From Paenibacillus sp. FSL K6-1096 (lineage in GTDB: Bacteria > Bacillota > Bacilli > Paenibacillales > Paenibacillaceae), in the NCBI RefSeq assembly GCF_037977055.1, contig NZ_CP150274.1, positions 5,208,001 to 5,272,000 of the forward strand: a stretch of DNA of 64,000 nt, read 5' to 3'. Numbering within the stretch: the first letter of the stretch is position 1; every line of letters begins with the position of its first letter. Both the position numbers and the translations under genes were made by a program. The notes below the pieces were generated by a model. That model saw only the letters and a list, made by a program, of their open reading frames with translations. It had not been told where the DNA came from and did not search any database. Positions 33,968 to 42,084 of this stretch are shown piece by piece.

Positions 33968-34924
33968 ATGGATTTCGTAATCCTAGGCCAATTGCTCAAT
34001 ACGACGCTTGTTTTCTCGACAGCGCTGATCTTCGCCTCCCTTGGCGGCATCTTCTCTGAACGCTCCGGCGTGGTCAACATCGGACTGGAAGGCTTGATGA
34101 TGTTCGGTGCATTTGCAGCAGCGGTAGGGGGATATTATGCCCAGGAAGCCGGCATGGGCGCATGGGCTCCTTGGGTAGGCGTACTGAGTGCCATGGCTGT
34201 CGGCGTGATCGGTTCCCTGATTCATGCGGTCGCTTCAATCACCTTCAAGGCGGACCAGACGATCAGCGGTACGGTGATCAACTTCCTGGCTGCGGGCAGT
34301 ACGCTGTATATGGTTAAGCTGATCTTTGAGGGGTCCGGCGAGACTCCGCTGCTGGACGGCTTCAATAAGGTGGCTATTCCCGGACTGTCCAAGATTCCGG
34401 TGATCGGAGAAGGGATATTCAATTCCTATCCTACCACGTACCTGGCGATTATCTTAGTCATTGTCATCTATTTCATACTGTTCAAAACTCCGTTTGGACT
34501 CCGTCTGCGCGCTGTGGGTGAGCATCCAAGCGCTGCAGACACGCTGGGGGTTAACGTCAACAGAATGAGATATATCGGCGTTATGCTGAGCGGGCTTCTG
34601 GCCGGTATCGGCGGAGCGACCATTACCCTGACGACTACCGGTACATTTGCCCACAACACCATCTCGGGACAAGGCTTCATTGCCATTGCCGCGATGATCT
34701 TCGGGAAGTGGAATCCGCTGGGCGCCTTCGGGGCGGCGGTCTTCTTCGGCCTGTCCCAGGCGATCCGCAACTATGTACAACTGTTTGAATGGTCCAAGAA
34801 CATCCCGCAGGAATTCATCTTCATGATTCCTTACGTGCTGACGATTATCGTACTGGTGAGTGCAGTCGGGCGTTCCTCGGCGCCTAAGGCTCTGGGCGAG
34901 CCGTACGATCCAAGCAAACGCTAG
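33968..34924 (+). CDS. ABC transporter permease, nucleoside type (NupQ-like)
   Basis: 318 residues, eight to nine helices. Signature SLGGIFSERSGVVNIGLEGLMMFGA near the N-terminus, and AVGEHPSAADTLGVNVNRMRY and GQGFIAIAAMIFGKWNP later. It is the second permease, typically paired with the preceding one. It starts directly after the stop of that gene (no gap), with GAAGGTG upstream. A clean terminator ends the operon. Confidence 0.95.
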   Translation: MDFVILGQLLNTTLVFSTALIFASLGGIFSERSGVVNIGLEGLMMFGAFAAAVGGYYAQEAGMGAWAPWVGVLSAMAVGVIGSLIHAVASITFKADQTISGTVINFLAAGSTLYMVKLIFEGSGETPLLDGFNKVAIPGLSKIPVIGEGIFNSYPTTYLAIILVIVIYFILFKTPFGLRLRAVGEHPSAADTLGVNVNRMRYIGVMLSGLLAGIGGATITLTTTGTFAHNTISGQGFIAIAAMIFGKWNPLGAFGAAVFFGLSQAIRNYVQLFEWSKNIPQEFIFMIPYVLTIIVLVSAVGRSSAPKALGEPYDPSKR

Positions 34925-34956
34925 AGCTGCAGCTCAGATGATCTGGCCATGAATTT

Positions 34957-34993
34957 AAGCGCATTTCCGGTTATTACGGGAATGCGCTTTTTT
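34957..34993 (+). terminator. Terminator of the nucleoside-transporter operon
   Basis: AAGCGCATTTCCG and CGGGAATGCGCTTTTTT form a 13-base stem with a single mismatch. Confidence 0.93.
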
Positions 34994-35102
34994 GGCGTGC
35001 TGCTTCTATCGGTACATTACCGCCTTGAGCCGGGCAGATGTACAGGCAAATACCGGGTGAGGCGAATAGACTGCTTAAGAAACATTAAGAAGGAGGGATA
35101 TC

Positions 35103-35450
35103 ATGGTACAGCCGGTTACAAAAAAACAGGTAACAAAGCTGATCGGTAAACATATTGTGGCGGTCAAAAAGGACGGCAGCAGGGTAACGGGGAAATTGGT
35201 CCGCATCTCGGGCAACCGATTGATCCTGCAGCGTATCAGTGGTAAAAAAGTACAAACCAAGGCGTTGATTCCGCTCGTATTGTTCGATCTGCTGGCCGTC
35301 GGCACGGCTCCTTACGCTTACGGCGGCGGCTACGGTTATGGCGGCGGCGTTCCCTACGGAGGCGGTTATGGCTACGGTTATGGCCCCGGCCCTTACGGCG
35401 GCTACGGCCCCCGCCCGGGCTACGGCGTTCCGCCCATCGGCTTCTTCTAA
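35103..35450 (+). CDS. Sm/LSM-like N-terminus with a Gly/Tyr/Pro-rich tail
   Basis: 115 residues in two halves. Residues 1-65 are basic and beta-patterned (KLIGKHIVAVKKDGSRVTGK, then LVRISGNRLILQRI), reminiscent of a small LSM/SH3-like barrel such as Hfq or YlxS-type. Residues 70-115 are low-complexity Gly-Tyr-Pro repeats (YGGGYGYGGGVPYGGGYGYG). Such tails occur in spore coat and surface proteins and in phase-separating RNA-binding proteins. AAGAAGGAGG lies ahead of the ATG. Function unknown; both spore and RNA roles are inference. Confidence 0.7.
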   Translation: MVQPVTKKQVTKLIGKHIVAVKKDGSRVTGKLVRISGNRLILQRISGKKVQTKALIPLVLFDLLAVGTAPYAYGGGYGYGGGVPYGGGYGYGYGPGPYGGYGPRPGYGVPPIGFF

Positions 35451-35477
35451 GAATTAGTTCCGGCTGGAGGTGAGGGA

Positions 35478-35924
35478 TCAGCGGAACTGCTTCTCCAGCT
35501 CATAGCAATAATTCTGCGGTTGATAACGGGCTACGCTGTAGCCCAGTTTCTCATAGAAGGCAAGGGCGGCGGTATTCCCGGTATCCACGGAGACCTTCGC
35601 TCTGTGGCATGCGCGGGATAGTGCAAACCGCTCCGCCCGGTCCATCAGCATGTTCCCGTATCGTCTGCGGCGGGCGGCCGGGGCAATGGCGAGCATATCA
35701 ATGTAGAGCAGGTCTCCATGCAGCATGAAGTGCACGAATCCCAGCGGATCGCTTTCGTAGTCAGGACAGGCGACCAGGGTAACCCCCTGGCCCAGGCGGC
35801 GGGGCAGATCCTTCCGGACCTGATTAATAATGGCCGGCGGGAGATGGGACAGCGGGACAAGCTGTTTCTCAATTAAGTCATAAATTACGGCGTCATCCTG
35901 CCGGGGTCTCCGGTAACGAATCAT
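35478..35924 (-). CDS. GNAT-family N-acetyltransferase
   Basis: 148 residues. Motif A is IAPAARRRRYGNMLMDRAERFA (R-x-x-R-x-G-like acetyl-CoA loop), and motif B is VDTGNTAALAFYEKLGYSVARY. Substrate unknown. ATG 35924 (MIRYRRPRQ) has AGGGG eight bases upstream; the frame continues to 35960 without a site. Convergent with the Gly/Tyr-rich gene. Confidence 0.88.
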   Translation of the reverse strand: MIRYRRPRQDDAVIYDLIEKQLVPLSHLPPAIINQVRKDLPRRLGQGVTLVACPDYESDPLGFVHFMLHGDLLYIDMLAIAPAARRRRYGNMLMDRAERFALSRACHRAKVSVDTGNTAALAFYEKLGYSVARYQPQNYCYELEKQFR

Positions 35925-36041
35925 ATCAAATGCCCCTTTCCACGCATTGTCGTACATCATATGCCTGGCGGGGTGTGGGCGTTCCGGCAGGAATAGGCGA
36001 ATATTTTGTGAAGAATTTAAGTTTTATCCCGCAGATGGGTA

Positions 36042-36070
36042 TTGACTAACCGTGTGAGGAATCATATAAT
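36042..36070 (+). promoter_or_regulatory. Sigma-A promoter of the ilv-leuA operon
   Basis: TTGACT, 17-base spacer, consensus TATAAT; starts the T-box leader. Confidence 0.92.
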
Positions 36071-36076
36071 GTGTCT

Positions 36077-36439
36077 AAACATTTAACGAACATACATGTA
36101 TCGGCAATGATGAGGACGAAGTTTTAAGGGCTCTTTTGCTCAGAGAGTGAGAGGAATTGCTGCAACCTCCACCAGAATCCCTTATATACGAGCTCACCTC
36201 GGAGCTGTTTCCCTGAAAGGTCTGCCAGCAGGAGCGGCAGAATTATTAGGGGGAATCGTCTGGTCCGCGTTAGGGACTTCAGGTTACGAAGATTTGGGCC
36301 CTGCCTACATCGATGGATTTTTGTATCCTGATAAGGCATTGCATCGTGAGATGTAATGCAAACATGGGTGGTACCACGGAAGCTAAACCTTTCGTCCCTC
36401 ACGCGCTTATTCTGCGCGTGGGAGGCGGAAGGTTTTTTT
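36077..36439 (+). ncRNA. T-box leader, leucine type, upstream of ilvB
   Basis: The 619 bases between the GNAT and ilvB hold a T-box riboswitch. The T-box core GGGTGGTACCACGG is at 36366-36379. Stem I begins near GATGAGGACGAAG (36108), and the specifier region reads GAGCTCACC (36192-36200), giving a CUC (Leu) specifier, as in the B. subtilis ilv-leu leader. Uncharged tRNA-Leu would stabilise the antiterminator and open the operon. The specifier is read by eye from the position relative to the stem. Confidence 0.92.
36386..36439 (+). terminator. T-box terminator
   Basis: AACCTTTCGTCCCTCACGCGC pairs with GCGCGTGGGAGGCGGAAGGTT with few mismatches, then TTTTTTT. Confidence 0.92.
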
Positions 36440-36543
36440 GTTGAAATGCGGAAGGATATGGCCGTGTTCGCTAATATTAAAGGTTGGATATGACGTTCTG
36501 TCATTGGGATAATGCATGTGAATGATTGAAGGGAGGAATACTG

Positions 36544-38295
36544 ATGAGCGCGCAATTACCTGAAGAGGTGCGGTCAATAGAGCAGTTACGTGAGAAGTGG
36601 AAGAATCCCGAGGTGATTTCAGGGTCCGAGGTCCTGCTGCGCAGTCTGGTGCTGGAAGGGGTAGACACCGTATTCGGCTATCCGGGCGGGGCTGTACTTT
36701 ATATCTATGATGCGTTATATGGATTCGATGATTTCCAGCATATACTGACACGCCATGAGCAGGGAGCAATCCATGCGGCGGACGGATATGCCAGAGCTAG
36801 CGGCAAGGTAGGCGTATGTATCGCTACTTCAGGCCCGGGAGCAACCAATCTGGTGACGGGAATCGCCACCGCATATATGGATTCTGTTCCGCTTGTAGTA
36901 ATCACCGGCAACGTATTCTCCAGCCTGATCGGCACAGATGCTTTTCAGGAAGCGGATATTACCGGCATTACGATGCCGATCACGAAGCACAGCTATCTGG
37001 TACGGGATGTTGAAGATCTGCCGCGGATTATCCATGAGGCCTTCCATATTGCGGGTACTGGACGTAAGGGTCCGGTGCTGATCGATATTCCGAAGGATGT
37101 ATCGGCTGCAATGACCTTGTTCACGCCGGCCCAGCAGCAGGGCGTTAACCTCCGCGGCTACAACCCGCGTACGGTTCCTAACAAGCTCCAGCTTGATAAG
37201 CTGGTGAAGGCAATCGCTGCTGCGGAGCGTCCGATTATTATTGCAGGCGGCGGAGTTATCTACTCCGGTGCGCATGAGGCAATGTATGAATTCGTGAAGC
37301 GTACAGAGATTCCGATCACCACTACACTGCTGGGCCTGGGCTGTTATCCAAGTGCCGAAGAGCTGTGGATGGGCATGCCGGGAATGCACGGTACGTACAC
37401 CGCGAATAATGCCATTCAGCAATGCGACCTGCTGATTAATATCGGCGCCCGGTTCGATGACCGCGTAACCGGCAAGCTCAACGGCTTCGCGCCGCAGGCG
37501 AAGATCGTGCATATCGACATCGATCCAGCCGAGATCGGCAAGAATGTAGCAACGGACATTCCAATTGTCGGCGATGTGAAGACGGTGCTGGAAATGCTCA
37601 TTCCGGATGTGCAGCGTGCGGCCCGGGCGGATGCCTGGAGAACACAGATTGCGCAGTGGAAGCTGGATTATCCGCTCCGGTACACGGATTCGGACAGCGA
37701 GTTGAAGCCGCAATGGGTTATCCAGATGATCAATGATACAACTAAGGGTGAAGCGATTGTTACTACTGACGTAGGCCAGCATCAGATGTGGGCTGCCCAG
37801 TATTACAAGTTCAATCATCCGCGTTCCTGGATCACTTCAGGGGGGCTCGGCACGATGGGCTTCGGCTTCCCTTCAGCCATCGGAGCGCAGATGGCGCATC
37901 CGCAGCGGCTGGTAGTCTCCATTAACGGGGACGGGGGAATGCAGATGTGTTCCCAGGAGCTTGCGATCTGTGCGATTCATAACATTCCGGTCAAGATTGT
38001 GGTTATCAACAATCAGGTGCTCGGAATGGTCCGCCAGTGGCAGAATCTGATCTATGAGAAGCGCTACAGTTATACCGATCTGGCCGGAAGCCCGGATTTC
38101 GTGAAGCTGGCTGAAGCTTACGGAGTGAAAGGGCTGCGGGCGACGAACAAAGAAGAAGCCGGCGCGGTCTGGAAAGAAGCGATGGAAACCCCTGGACCTG
38201 TCCTGGTAGAATTCGTTGTTCCCAAAGACGAGAATGTCTACCCGATGGTTACGCAAGGCTCGACCATTGATCAAATGCTGATGGGGGATGAATAG
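36544..38295 (+). CDS. ilvB: Acetolactate synthase, large (catalytic) subunit
   Basis: 583 residues. ThDP-dependent synthesis of acetolactate and acetohydroxybutyrate, the first common step of valine, leucine and isoleucine synthesis. Visible are the N-terminal ThDP block with catalytic Glu (GYPGGAVLYIYDALY, then HEQGAIHAADGYARA), the FAD-region block and the C-terminal ThDP motif NGDGGMQMCSQELA. ATG 36544 has GGAGG seven bases upstream. First gene of the T-box operon; the stop is followed by ilvN after two to five bases. Confidence 0.98.
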   Translation: MSAQLPEEVRSIEQLREKWKNPEVISGSEVLLRSLVLEGVDTVFGYPGGAVLYIYDALYGFDDFQHILTRHEQGAIHAADGYARASGKVGVCIATSGPGATNLVTGIATAYMDSVPLVVITGNVFSSLIGTDAFQEADITGITMPITKHSYLVRDVEDLPRIIHEAFHIAGTGRKGPVLIDIPKDVSAAMTLFTPAQQQGVNLRGYNPRTVPNKLQLDKLVKAIAAAERPIIIAGGGVIYSGAHEAMYEFVKRTEIPITTTLLGLGCYPSAEELWMGMPGMHGTYTANNAIQQCDLLINIGARFDDRVTGKLNGFAPQAKIVHIDIDPAEIGKNVATDIPIVGDVKTVLEMLIPDVQRAARADAWRTQIAQWKLDYPLRYTDSDSELKPQWVIQMINDTTKGEAIVTTDVGQHQMWAAQYYKFNHPRSWITSGGLGTMGFGFPSAIGAQMAHPQRLVVSINGDGGMQMCSQELAICAIHNIPVKIVVINNQVLGMVRQWQNLIYEKRYSYTDLAGSPDFVKLAEAYGVKGLRATNKEEAGAVWKEAMETPGPVLVEFVVPKDENVYPMVTQGSTIDQMLMGDE

Positions 38296-38300
38296 CAGTG

Positions 38301-38780
38301 ATGAAACATACGATTGCGGTGCTGGTGAATGACCAGCCGGGCGTGCTGCAGCGGGTATCCGGTTTATTCGGCCGCCGGGGCTTCAATATTGAGAGTATCA
38401 CGGTGGGGCAATCCGAAGAAGCCGGATTGTCCCGGATGGTAATTGTTACCTTGGGCGACCAGCATACCCTGGAGCAGATTGAGAAGCAGCTCTACAAGCT
38501 GATTGATGTCATCAAGGTGGTCGACCTTGGCTCCAAGCCTATGGTTGCCCGGGAGCTGGCCTTGATCAAGGTCAAGGCAGAGCCATCCGAGCGGCCCGAG
38601 ATCATGGGTGTTGTCGAGACCTTCCGGGCCTCGGTCGTAGATATCGGCTCGACCAGCCTGCTGGTGCAGGTGGTTGGCGAGACCACGAAGATCGACGCTA
38701 TGATCGAGCTGCTGAAGCCTTACGGGATTAAGGAACTGTCCCGGACGGGAGTAACGGCAATGATCCGCGGGAATGCCTGA
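38301..38780 (+). CDS. ilvN: Acetolactate synthase, small (regulatory) subunit
   Basis: 159 residues (ilvH/ilvN). An N-terminal ACT domain (IAVLVNDQPGVLQRVSGLFGRRGFNIESI) binds valine for feedback control, followed by the ALS_ss C-domain (RELALIKVKAEPSERPEIMGVVETF). GTG 38298 is directly before ATG 38301 and cannot be excluded as the start. Spacing to ilvB implies coupled translation. Confidence 0.97.
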   Translation: MKHTIAVLVNDQPGVLQRVSGLFGRRGFNIESITVGQSEEAGLSRMVIVTLGDQHTLEQIEKQLYKLIDVIKVVDLGSKPMVARELALIKVKAEPSERPEIMGVVETFRASVVDIGSTSLLVQVVGETTKIDAMIELLKPYGIKELSRTGVTAMIRGNA

Positions 38781-38850
38781 TCGTCACATTTTACAGCTTT
38801 AACGGATTGCTGCTTGCGTGCATTAATTTATTGAGATGAAGATAGAGTCT

Positions 38851-38932
38851 GCCCGCCGGAAGAGCGGGGGCTTGAGGAACACTCCATTATATAGTAAGAC
38901 TAATAAGAAGTGTGTTTTTGAAGCACCCGCTC
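38851..38932 (+). other. Long hairpin between ilvN and ilvC
   Basis: GAGCGGGGGCTT (38862-38873) and AAGCACCCGCTC (38921-38932) form a 12-base stem with one mismatch, with an inner AACAC/GTGTT pairing. The alternative pairing GCCCGC (38851) with GCGGG (38864) excludes the first. There is no T-run, so this is more likely a processing or stabilising structure than a terminator. Confidence 0.6.
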
Positions 38933-38969
38933 TTTACGATGGGTCCCAAATTAAAGGAGGATTTTGACA

Positions 38970-39962
38970 ATGGCAGTTACAACGTACTATGAAAAGGATG
39001 CAGAGCTTAGCGTATTGAAGGGAAAGACAATTGCGGTAATCGGGTACGGTAGCCAGGGACATGCCCAGGCACAGAACCTGCGTGACAGCGGTCTTCAGGT
39101 GGTTATCGGCCTGCGTGAAGGCAAATCGTTCGAAGCTGCCAAGAATGACGGCTTTGAAGTATTGTCTGTAGCCGAAGCGGTGTCCCGTGCAGATGTAGTT
39201 CAGATCCTCATGCCGGACGAGACTCAGGCGGCTGTATATAAGAACGATATCGAACCGAACCTCAAGAACGGCGCGGCCCTGATGTTCTCCCACGGCTTCA
39301 ACGTACACTTCGGACAAATCGTAGCTCCTAAGGATGCTGATGTGCTGCTGGTAGCTCCTAAATCCCCGGGACACATGGTACGACGTACTTATGTTGAAGG
39401 CTTCGGCGTTCCCGGCCTGATCGCGATTGAACAGGATGCAACCGGCAATGCCAAGGCGATCGGTCTGGCGTATGCCAAAGGGATCGGCTGTACCCGTGCC
39501 GGAGTCATCGAAACCTCCTTCCGTGAAGAGACTGAAACGGATCTGTTCGGTGAACAGGCTGTCCTCTGCGGTGGTGTGTCTGAACTGATCAAAGCTGGCT
39601 TCGAAACATTGACTGAAGCCGGATATGCTCCTGAGATGGCTTACTTCGAATGCTTGCATGAGCTGAAGCTGATCGTTGACATGGTATATGAAGGCGGATT
39701 GTCCAGCATGCGCGATTCCATCAGTAATACTGCGGAATACGGTGACTATGTAACTGGACCACGCATCATTACTGCTGAGACCAAGAAAGCAATGAAAGAA
39801 GTACTGTCCGATATTCAGCAGGGTAAATTCGCCCGCGACTTCATCCTGGAGAACCAGTCCGGCCGTGCCTTCCTGACGGCTACCCGCCGCAACGAAGCTG
39901 CTCATCCGGTAGAAGTGGTTGGCAGCCAGCTGCGCGAAATGATGCACTGGATCAAGAAATAG
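38970..39962 (+). CDS. ilvC: Ketol-acid reductoisomerase (NADP+)
   Basis: 330 residues, class I. Converts acetolactate to dihydroxyisovalerate. NADP-binding GYGSQGHAQAQNLRDSG (about 24-40) and catalytic-domain blocks (PGHMVRRTYVEGFGVP, LCGGVSELIKAGFETLTEAG, MAYFECLHELKLIVDM) are intact. ATG 38970 follows AAAGGAGG by nine bases; the upstream TTG 38964 is within the site region. It sits behind a long structured spacer. Confidence 0.98.
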   Translation: MAVTTYYEKDAELSVLKGKTIAVIGYGSQGHAQAQNLRDSGLQVVIGLREGKSFEAAKNDGFEVLSVAEAVSRADVVQILMPDETQAAVYKNDIEPNLKNGAALMFSHGFNVHFGQIVAPKDADVLLVAPKSPGHMVRRTYVEGFGVPGLIAIEQDATGNAKAIGLAYAKGIGCTRAGVIETSFREETETDLFGEQAVLCGGVSELIKAGFETLTEAGYAPEMAYFECLHELKLIVDMVYEGGLSSMRDSISNTAEYGDYVTGPRIITAETKKAMKEVLSDIQQGKFARDFILENQSGRAFLTATRRNEAAHPVEVVGSQLREMMHWIKK

Positions 39963-40069
39963 GTCATATACTTAAGACTACTTGAATCTTAATGAACACA
40001 CTCAGATGCGGCCGTACTATTGCGGGCCGCATTTGAGGGTTTACGGACAATCTTCAGGAGGTGCTCAAC

Positions 40070-41611
40070 TTGCGGAAAATCTATGTGTTCGATACAACAC
40101 TGCGTGACGGGGAGCAGTCGCCGGGTGTGAATCTGAATACGCGTGAGAAGGTAGAAATTGCATATCAGCTGGAGAAGCTGGGAATTGACCGGATGGAGGC
40201 AGGCTTTCCGGCAGCCTCCCCGGGAGATTTGGCCTCTGTGAATGCAGTGGCCAGAGCCGTCAAGAACGTTACACTGATCGGTCTGTCCCGCTCCAGGGAG
40301 AGCGATATTGATGCCGTCCGGGAAGCGCTGCAGGGGGCACAGGACCCGTGCATCCACATCTTCCTGGCGACCTCGCCGATCCACCGTCAGCATAAGCTGC
40401 GGATGGACCGGTCGCAGGTACTGGAGACCGCACAATCGGCGATCCGTTATGCCAAGAAATATTTCCCGAAGCTGGAATTCTCTCTGGAGGATGCCGGGCG
40501 CACGGAGCGTGACTTCATGGCCGAAGTGGTGGCGATGGCGATCCGCGAGGGTGCGAATGTCGTGAATATTCCGGATACCGTAGGTTATCTGAACCCGGCG
40601 GAATACGGTGCAATCTTCAAGTTCCTGAAGGATACCGTGCCGGATATTGAGAAGGTGCAGCTTAGCGCCCATTGCCATAATGATCTGGGCATGGCTACTG
40701 CAAATACGCTGGCAGCCATCCAGAACGGCGCGGATCAGATTGAAGGCACGATCAACGGTATCGGGGAACGTGCGGGGAATACTGCGATTGAAGAGGTGGC
40801 CCTGGCCCTTGAGACCCGCAGTGAATATTTCGGCGCCAAGACCTCGCTGGTGCTGTCCGAGATCTCCCGGACCAGCCGTCTGGTCAGCAAGCTGACAGGG
40901 ATGGTCGTGCCGGGGAACAAGGCAATCGTGGGGGCCAATGCGTTCGCCCATGAATCGGGGATTCACCAGGACGGCATGCTGAAGGAGAAGACCACATACG
41001 AGATCATGACACCAGAGACCATCGGCCTTAAGGAGAGCAAGCTGGTGCTTGGTAAGCATTCCGGGCGCCATGCCTTCCGTGACAAGCTGAGTGATCTGGG
41101 CTATGACCTCTCGGAGGAGGAACTGAACGGGGCGTTCGCCAAGTTCAAGGAACTGGCCGATAAGAAGAAGGAAGTTTCGGATGAGGACATCCTGGCCCTC
41201 CTGGAAGAGAAGCTGATTGATACGCCGGAGACCTTCCGTTTGCAGACGATTTATGTCACCTATGGTAATGAAGCCACACCAACCGCCAAAGTCATTATTC
41301 AGGGACAGGACCCGCAGCCGATTGTGGCCGAGGCTGAGGGCAACGGATCGGTAGACGCGATCTACAACGCGATTGATCAGGCGACCGGCGAGGAAGTTAC
41401 GCTTGGCGATTATTCGATCAAGGCTGTGAGCCGGGGCAAGGATGCCCAGGGCGAGGTGCATGTCGTGTTGTCCCAGGGCGAGGTGGCTGCGCAGGGCCGC
41501 GGACTCAGCACCGACATTCTGGAGGCGAGCGCCAGAGCATATCTGGATGCGCTCAACAAGCTGATTGAGAAGCGCAAGACGTATACCAGACGGGAGCATG
41601 TTAACCTGTAA
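40070..41611 (+). CDS. leuA: 2-isopropylmalate synthase
   Basis: 513 residues. First committed step of leucine synthesis (acetyl-CoA plus 2-oxoisovalerate). DRE-TIM signature FDTTLRDGEQSPGV at the N-terminus, metal site HCHNDLGMA, and AHESGIHQDGMLK; a C-terminal LeuA_dimer regulatory domain begins near residue 390 (leucine feedback). TTG 40070 is chosen because AGGAGGTG ends six bases ahead; GTG 40061 is inside that site. It follows ilvC by 107 bases. LeuB is not next but ten kilobases further on; leuC and leuD are not in the window. Confidence 0.97.
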   Translation: MRKIYVFDTTLRDGEQSPGVNLNTREKVEIAYQLEKLGIDRMEAGFPAASPGDLASVNAVARAVKNVTLIGLSRSRESDIDAVREALQGAQDPCIHIFLATSPIHRQHKLRMDRSQVLETAQSAIRYAKKYFPKLEFSLEDAGRTERDFMAEVVAMAIREGANVVNIPDTVGYLNPAEYGAIFKFLKDTVPDIEKVQLSAHCHNDLGMATANTLAAIQNGADQIEGTINGIGERAGNTAIEEVALALETRSEYFGAKTSLVLSEISRTSRLVSKLTGMVVPGNKAIVGANAFAHESGIHQDGMLKEKTTYEIMTPETIGLKESKLVLGKHSGRHAFRDKLSDLGYDLSEEELNGAFAKFKELADKKKEVSDEDILALLEEKLIDTPETFRLQTIYVTYGNEATPTAKVIIQGQDPQPIVAEAEGNGSVDAIYNAIDQATGEEVTLGDYSIKAVSRGKDAQGEVHVVLSQGEVAAQGRGLSTDILEASARAYLDALNKLIEKRKTYTRREHVNL

Positions 41612-41631
41612 TAGTTCATATGAACAGAAAT

Positions 41632-41679
41632 GAAGCTTCACCGGACGAACTTATTCTCCGGGGACAGCTTCTTTTTTTT
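41632..41679 (+). terminator. Terminator of the ilv-leuA operon
   Basis: GAAGCT-TCACCGG pairs with CCGGGGACAGCTTC, followed by eight T. Confidence 0.93.
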
Positions 41680-41890
41680 GTTCAACAATCTGTTGAAAAT
41701 TTTTCTTAAGCAATTAAATCCCCGTGCAGAATCCACATAATCACTTATTGAAACCGGGTTTCCCCTCAAAAATATGAATAACATAAGGCAAAATAACGAA
41801 AAACCTTTCGTACCTCTTGTGCAGAATCCTCACTTTTACCATTTGAAACACCCTTTTTGTCGAAAAAAATTATTTATTTTTATTGATAGC

Positions 41891-41906
41891 TATGATCTAG
41901 ATCATA
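41891..41906. promoter_or_regulatory. 16-bp perfect palindrome in the AT-rich adhesin upstream region
   Basis: TATGATCTAGATCATA. The 473 bases between leuA and the adhesin are AT-rich and hold no credible gene; this palindrome is the clearest feature. It could be an operator for the orphan response regulator encoded on the far side of the adhesin (inference). Confidence 0.5.
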
Positions 41907-42084
41907 ATTTGTTCAGAAAATGTTCATTAGCAGAAAGTAGAGTTACAGAAGTACAGCTTAGGCGAATGTTGAAGGCTCACATACATATTAATGACAGGGG
42001 GACGATCGGGTAGAAGGGAAGAGCGAGGACACTCCATGCAGTTCGGATTCATCATTTTACTAAAGAGAGAGAGGTTACTGGGAT

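Noticed and set aside
39989..41641. 550-codon open frame antisense to leuA
   Set aside because: leuA has complete catalytic motifs; the antisense product is His/Leu/Gln-rich without motifs and has no start signal.
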